From: Bacteroidia bacterium
Lineage (GTDB): Bacteria; Bacteroidota; Bacteroidia; Flavobacteriales; Flavobacteriaceae
Length of the DNA: 64,000 nt
Direction: 5' to 3'
Assembly (NCBI GenBank): GCA_030427985.1
Contig: JAUIBH010000010.1
Coordinates: 1 to 64,000 of the forward strand
The stretch's first letter is position 1; each line of letters begins with the position of its first letter. Shown one piece after another: positions 60,289 through 64,000 of the stretch. The position numbers and the translations under genes were made by a program. Under the pieces are notes generated by a model. It saw nothing but the letters and a program-made list of their open reading frames with translations, did no database searches and was not told the DNA's origin.

Positions 60289-61389
60289 CTAATTGAGCTT
60301 GGGAAATTCTATGGTGAATACGGTACCTCTGGGTTTGTTGGGAGCATGTGCAATGCTTCCTTTGTGGCTCTTAATGATGCCATGCACCACGCTCAAGCCA
60401 AGACCGCTCCCCTCTCCCACTGGTTTGGTGGTAAAAAACGGGTCAAAAACACTGTCTGCCTTGTCTTTGGGTATTCCGGTTCCTTCATCAGAAATGACCA
60501 TGACCACCTTATCTTTCTTATCCGTGACCTTAACCTTTATGGTGCTCTTTGGAGGTGAAAAATAAATGGCGTTTACAATTAGGTTGAAAAGCACTTGGGT
60601 CAACTGAATCTTATCCGTTCGCAATACAATATTTTTTGTATTGACCTGCAAATCACAAGAAACCTCGTTTTTGGCCAGGGTTGTACGCAATAGGTCTATG
60701 GCATCTTGAATAATGGGGACAATGTTGAGGCTACTGCGTTCCTCTGGCATTTCGCATGCAAAAAACATGAGCTTTTTTACTACTTCCCTTGAAAAAATGG
60801 TGTTTGTAATAATTTTGTCCAAGTCTTTTACGGCAAGGGAATCATTTTCAACCCTTTCCCGCAAGAGTTCGGCAAATCCCAAAATATTAGCTAGAGGTGT
60901 ATTGAGTTCATGGGCAATACCAGCTGTGATTTCCCCCAAAATCCGAAGTCGGTCTGTTTGCTCAACTTGCCTACGAATGTTTTCCTGATTGTCCTTTATT
61001 TCCTTTCGTTCCAAGAGATTTCCCACTTCCAGACAGACATTGTCCAGCAGTTGTTGTTCTTCCACCAGAAAATCATCAAGGGTATACTTGGGTGAAGGGT
61101 ATCCTACTTTTATGGAACCTTTTGGTTCATTGAAAACAGTAATGGGTGATTCCAAAAACACATAACCTTCCCCTTTTTCTTCTGTTTGGATAGAGGTTAC
61201 AGGAGTTTCTAGTTCCACATAGGTCTCTTCATCAAATTGCCAGGCCCGCTGTAAACAATTTGCAATGGCCTTTAAAACTTCTTCTATTTGTTCGTAATCA
61301 CTATGTACAATCAAGGAAGTCACCTCATAAAGACAGGTCAATTCCTTAATACGTTCTTTGAGTTTCTGTTCTGCTGTGTGCAAGGTCAT
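60289..61389 (-). CDS. Soluble sensor histidine kinase, partner of the NtrC-type regulator
   Basis: 366 residues. There is no membrane helix. An N-terminal GAF-like sensor region (about 1-130) with a coiled coil precedes the HisKA domain (GIAHELNTPLANILGFAELL, the phosphorylated His) and the HATPase (NLIVNAIYFSPP, DEGTGIP, GEGSGLGLSVVHG). It probably senses an intracellular signal and phosphorylates the regulator encoded 6 bp downstream. Confidence 0.93.
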   Translation of the reverse strand: MTLHTAEQKLKERIKELTCLYEVTSLIVHSDYEQIEEVLKAIANCLQRAWQFDEETYVELETPVTSIQTEEKGEGYVFLESPITVFNEPKGSIKVGYPSPKYTLDDFLVEEQQLLDNVCLEVGNLLERKEIKDNQENIRRQVEQTDRLRILGEITAGIAHELNTPLANILGFAELLRERVENDSLAVKDLDKIITNTIFSREVVKKLMFFACEMPEERSSLNIVPIIQDAIDLLRTTLAKNEVSCDLQVNTKNIVLRTDKIQLTQVLFNLIVNAIYFSPPKSTIKVKVTDKKDKVVMVISDEGTGIPKDKADSVFDPFFTTKPVGEGSGLGLSVVHGIIKSHKGSIAHAPNKPRGTVFTIEFPKLN

Positions 61390-61460
61390 GGCTTTGCCCG
61401 TAAATTACTAATTTCCCAATTATCAGAAAGAAATGGAAAGCCATTAAAGTTCGCTTCCCA

Positions 61461-61694
61461 TTATTTTGAATCCAATTTTTGGATTTCAATATTAGCCGCG
61501 GCGATTAAATTCTTAAGCTGCTCCGTATCTTTCTTTGGACAATTTTGGGACAGTTGGTACTTTGAGCTTTCAATAAGTCTTTGGCAATAAGCTATTTGTT
61601 CATTGACCGGTAGTTTGGATATGGTTTGACCAAAAAGGTCATCCAAATGGCACAATGAAGCTATTTTGGGCTTGTTACGTATGAATTTGAGCAT
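61461..61694 (-). CDS. Small helical protein, unknown
   Basis: About 77 residues from the ATG at 61694 (MLKFIRNKPK), preferred over the frame start at 61733. It is helical with one conserved-looking pair, CHLDD and CQRLIESS, and CPKKD. Family unknown. It lies 71 bp upstream of the kinase gene on the same strand. Confidence 0.6.
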   Translation of the reverse strand: MLKFIRNKPKIASLCHLDDLFGQTISKLPVNEQIAYCQRLIESSKYQLSQNCPKKDTEQLKNLIAAANIEIQKLDSK

Positions 61695-61774
61695 TTTATT
61701 ATGTCGTTGGTTGGATTTTGTTGAAAACCACAAAAATCACGCCATAATTGTACGCCATACACTTGAAGGATGTG

Positions 61775-62473
61775 CTAATCATCCACCTTCAACATAAACC
61801 CTCTTCGGTTTACATTTACTATGCTTATTCTGGAATCCCTGCTCAAATGTTTTCGGAGATGTGATATAAAAACATTCAGGCTTTTTTTATTGAAATAGTC
61901 ATTTTTGTCCCAAATAGTGGTCAATATTTCTTTGTGGGTGCACAGTTGGTTCATGTTCATGGCCAGTAAAGTGAGTAGGTCAAATTCCTTTCCTGTTAAT
62001 TTTACGCCCTCCCCTTTGTACTTAAGTTCAAAACTTTCGGTGTTCAAGGTGTAGTCCCCTATCTCAAAATGGGTTTCTTGGGGCTCATTGCTTTCTTCTG
62101 TAACCAAACGGGACAAAAGTGCATTGATACGCACTACGAGTTCTTCTTCATCTATGGGTTTCTTCAAATAATCCACAGCACCAAGGGAAAACCCTTTTAG
62201 CACATCAATCTTTAAGGAACGTGCCGTTAAAAATAGAAAAGGGAGTTCCGGGTTAATGGCCTTCACCTTTTGTGAAAGCTCAAAACCATCCATATCCGGT
62301 AGCATTATATCCAAAATGGCCAAATCAAAAACATTGGTTTCCACTCTTTGAAGCGCTTCTTGTGCATTTTTGGCCCAAGAAACACCAAAACCTTTCATAC
62401 CCAAATACTCTGAAAGCAAATATCCCAAGGAAGCATCGTCCTCTACCAAAATTAATTTGTACTTATTTTCCAT
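61775..62473 (-). CDS. OmpR-family response regulator (RprY-like)
   Basis: 232 residues. The receiver domain has Asp in LAILDIMLPDMDG, with Thr in LTARSL and Lys in LKKPID. The C-terminal winged helix (GVKLTGKEFDLLTLLAMNMN) is of the OmpR/PhoB type. It overlaps the histidine kinase gene by 11 bp. Similar pairs in Bacteroides are called RprXY; the exact regulon is unknown. Confidence 0.92.
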   Translation of the reverse strand: MENKYKLILVEDDASLGYLLSEYLGMKGFGVSWAKNAQEALQRVETNVFDLAILDIMLPDMDGFELSQKVKAINPELPFLFLTARSLKIDVLKGFSLGAVDYLKKPIDEEELVVRINALLSRLVTEESNEPQETHFEIGDYTLNTESFELKYKGEGVKLTGKEFDLLTLLAMNMNQLCTHKEILTTIWDKNDYFNKKSLNVFISHLRKHLSRDSRISIVNVNRRGFMLKVDD

Positions 62474-63737
62474 TGTTGCTCATTTTAAGGGAAATAACAA
62501 AGGTTGTGCCCTCTCCCAATTTACTGTCCACCGAAATAGTACCACGGTGCATACTTACAATCTTGTGCACATAAGATAAGCCAAGCCCATATCCTTTTAC
62601 TTTGTGCACATCGCCATTTTTGATTCTATAGTATTTTCTAAAAATTCGTTTCTGGTCCTTTTTTGGAATCCCTGGGCCATTATCCGAGATAGCGATTATA
62701 AGCTTCCCTTTTTGAATCTGGGCATTTAGCCGTATCACAGGATCATCTGAATACTTTTTAGCATTTTCCAACAGGTTTCCAATGGCATTTTCTAAATGAA
62801 ATGTTTCTGCCCGCATAGGATAGTTCTCTCCCTGTAATTCATAATCAAAATCTACCTTTTCGTATTCCGAAAGTGTTTTAAAATCTTCACAAATTCGTAG
62901 TAGTACAGGTTTAAAATCCAATTGAGAAAACTGCATGATTTTTTTACCGGATTCCAAACTTGCCAATTCCAGCACCTTATCAATATGTCTTCTGAGCCTA
63001 TCCGTCTCACGCCGAATGAGTTCCAAAACAGGTTTTTTCTCTTCGGAAATACCCTCCTCCAATATTTTACTAGCCAGACCAATGGAAAACACTGGGGTCT
63101 TTAGTTCGTGGGTAAGGTTGTTGATGAAATCGTTTGTGGTTGTGATCAAACTACTCTGCCAATAAAATGAGCGTAGCACCCAGATTACCACCACAATAAT
63201 GGCCAATAGGAAAATTACCCCGGGAATAGTCAATCCATTCAACTGACTCATAAAGTACTTGTTGATGTCATCAAAACCCAATTCAAGTATCACCTCCTTT
63301 TTTAAAAGGTTGGGCAGGTATCCTTTGATTTTAATGGGATACGTAAGGATGTCATCACCTTTTATATGTGGTTTTATTGACGTAAGGTATTGTGTGGAAT
63401 CCCTGGCATACATTGAATAGGTAAAAGATGCATCAATCCCCGAAACACCAAGTTGATAGGAAATATAATCGTTCAAATAAAACTGCGAAAGCCGTTTTAG
63501 GCTATCCAAACTGATTTTTAATTCAGTGGTATCCTTTTTTATGGTGCTGCCAAGAGTATAAGAAAGGGAATTGAGTTCAGAAAGCTCACCATTTATATTT
63601 TCCCTGACTTCATCAATTTTTTGTGAAAATTGGACCTTGGCCAATCCCAAACCAACCCGAAGATATTGGTACTGTACCACAAGAAGACCAATTACAGATA
63701 CCACAAAAACGATGACATATATATTTCTTCGTGTCAG
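62463..63737 (-). CDS. Membrane sensor histidine kinase (RprX-like)
   Basis: About 424 residues from the ATG at 63737 (MLTRRNIYVIVFVVSVIG), chosen over 63770 because it begins with the membrane helix. The helices are at about 5-23 and 205-225, with a periplasmic domain between them. HisKA has NLTHELKTPVFS, and the HATPase has LLENAKKYSDDP, DNGPGIPKK and GYGLGLSYVHK. It pairs with the OmpR-type regulator downstream. Confidence 0.92.
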   Translation of the reverse strand: MTRRNIYVIVFVVSVIGLLVVQYQYLRVGLGLAKVQFSQKIDEVRENINGELSELNSLSYTLGSTIKKDTTELKISLDSLKRLSQFYLNDYISYQLGVSGIDASFTYSMYARDSTQYLTSIKPHIKGDDILTYPIKIKGYLPNLLKKEVILELGFDDINKYFMSQLNGLTIPGVIFLLAIIVVVIWVLRSFYWQSSLITTTNDFINNLTHELKTPVFSIGLASKILEEGISEEKKPVLELIRRETDRLRRHIDKVLELASLESGKKIMQFSQLDFKPVLLRICEDFKTLSEYEKVDFDYELQGENYPMRAETFHLENAIGNLLENAKKYSDDPVIRLNAQIQKGKLIIAISDNGPGIPKKDQKRIFRKYYRIKNGDVHKVKGYGLGLSYVHKIVSMHRGTISVDSKLGEGTTFVISLKMSNNGK

Positions 63738-64000
63738 CATATTGCGAAGTAAACAAAAAAAGCGAAGCATTTAACCTAATGGTTGCCTTCATTAATCTTT
63801 CATTAATCTTTTTGGTCTTTTGTTAACCCCTTTACATCCATCAATGTTTTACTTTAGCGATGAGTTTAGTTAGTCCTAAGTTAAATAGTGTAACATCTGT
63901 AAAAACGTAAAAAAACCGACCTTATTGGTCGGTTTTTTATTTTCCCATTCATAAATAAAGTCTGCATATCCTTTATCTTAGCAGTCCAAATTTTATTCAT
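63738..64000. other. Intergenic end of window
   Basis: Upstream region of the kinase gene (a minus-strand promoter is expected within 63770-63850) followed by a bidirectional terminator at 63909-63939. The last 60 bp show no convincing coding frame. Confidence 0.5.
63909..63942. terminator. Bidirectional terminator
   Basis: Stem AAAAACCGACC/GGTCGGTTTTT with a 5-nt loop and T tracts on both strands. Confidence 0.85.

Noticed and set aside
63940-64000. Start of a minus-strand gene at the very end of the window
   Set aside because: An ATG-like triplet lies at 63998-64000, but the frame crosses a strong bidirectional terminator and ends in non-coding sequence.

Overview
The window comes from a chromosome of the phylum Bacteroidota, almost certainly family Flavobacteriaceae. 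The evidence is gliding-motility genes (gldF, gldG), a type IX secretion sorting tail on a xylanase, SusC-like TonB receptors, DUF4290/DUF4870/DUF4212 proteins and Bacteroidota promoters (TTTG, about 20 bp, TAnnTTTG). Protein similarity suggests a marine genus such as Muricauda/Allomuricauda, but this cannot be proved from the sequence.

1-13.7 kb is ordinary backbone with two regulatory units. A VOC protein tail and a pirin are followed by a TPR-LytS-type kinase. Then comes an ArsR-SRPBCC-SRPBCC-DoxX-SRPBCC operon whose promoter is overlapped by two near-identical operator repeats. murA follows, with Asp in place of the fosfomycin-target Cys, then DUF4290, DUF493, an ATPase, recQ, fmt, HU, an AlgH family gene, an aminotransferase and a START-like gene. 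At 13.8-16.7 kb a tRNA-Met locus holds a broken copy, split by a GC-rich palindrome, in front of an intact copy. The intact copy's terminator hairpin is repeated exactly 2.6 kb downstream, bracketing a small module (Crp-type regulator, outer-membrane protein, DoxX-like protein, flavin reductase). 16.7-29.4 kb is backbone again: acs, a symporter with DUF4212, purC, phoH-like, a SAM hydrolase, gldFG, dnaN and mnmE.

The 3' end of mnmE (codons CIGK-stop) is an integration target. The same 15-bp core, still spelling CIGK-stop with synonymous codons, occurs at 29401, 52855 and 57191, so 29416-57205 reads as two tandem islands. Island B (29416-52869) is an integrative mobilizable element with integrase, excisionase-like HTH, VapE-like helicase, an iteron-like array, Toprim primase, MobC and an HUH relaxase. 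No type IV secretion genes are seen. Its cargo is an arsenic operon that includes a secreted, catalytically dead ArsC paralogue, a TonB receptor/Fur/P1B-ATPase metal module, a type IIG restriction-modification enzyme, an AraC regulator with a TonB receptor, and ParDE at the right end. Island A (52870-57205) carries a three-CBM GH10 xylanase, a decayed ParD gene and a right end homologous to that of island B, but no integrase. It looks like a cis-mobilizable remnant.

57.2-64 kb is backbone signalling. An NtrC-type regulator and its kinase lie upstream of a predicted sigma-54 promoter with tandem enhancer-like sites in front of a Rnk/GreA-like gene. An OmpR-type regulator and kinase pair follows.
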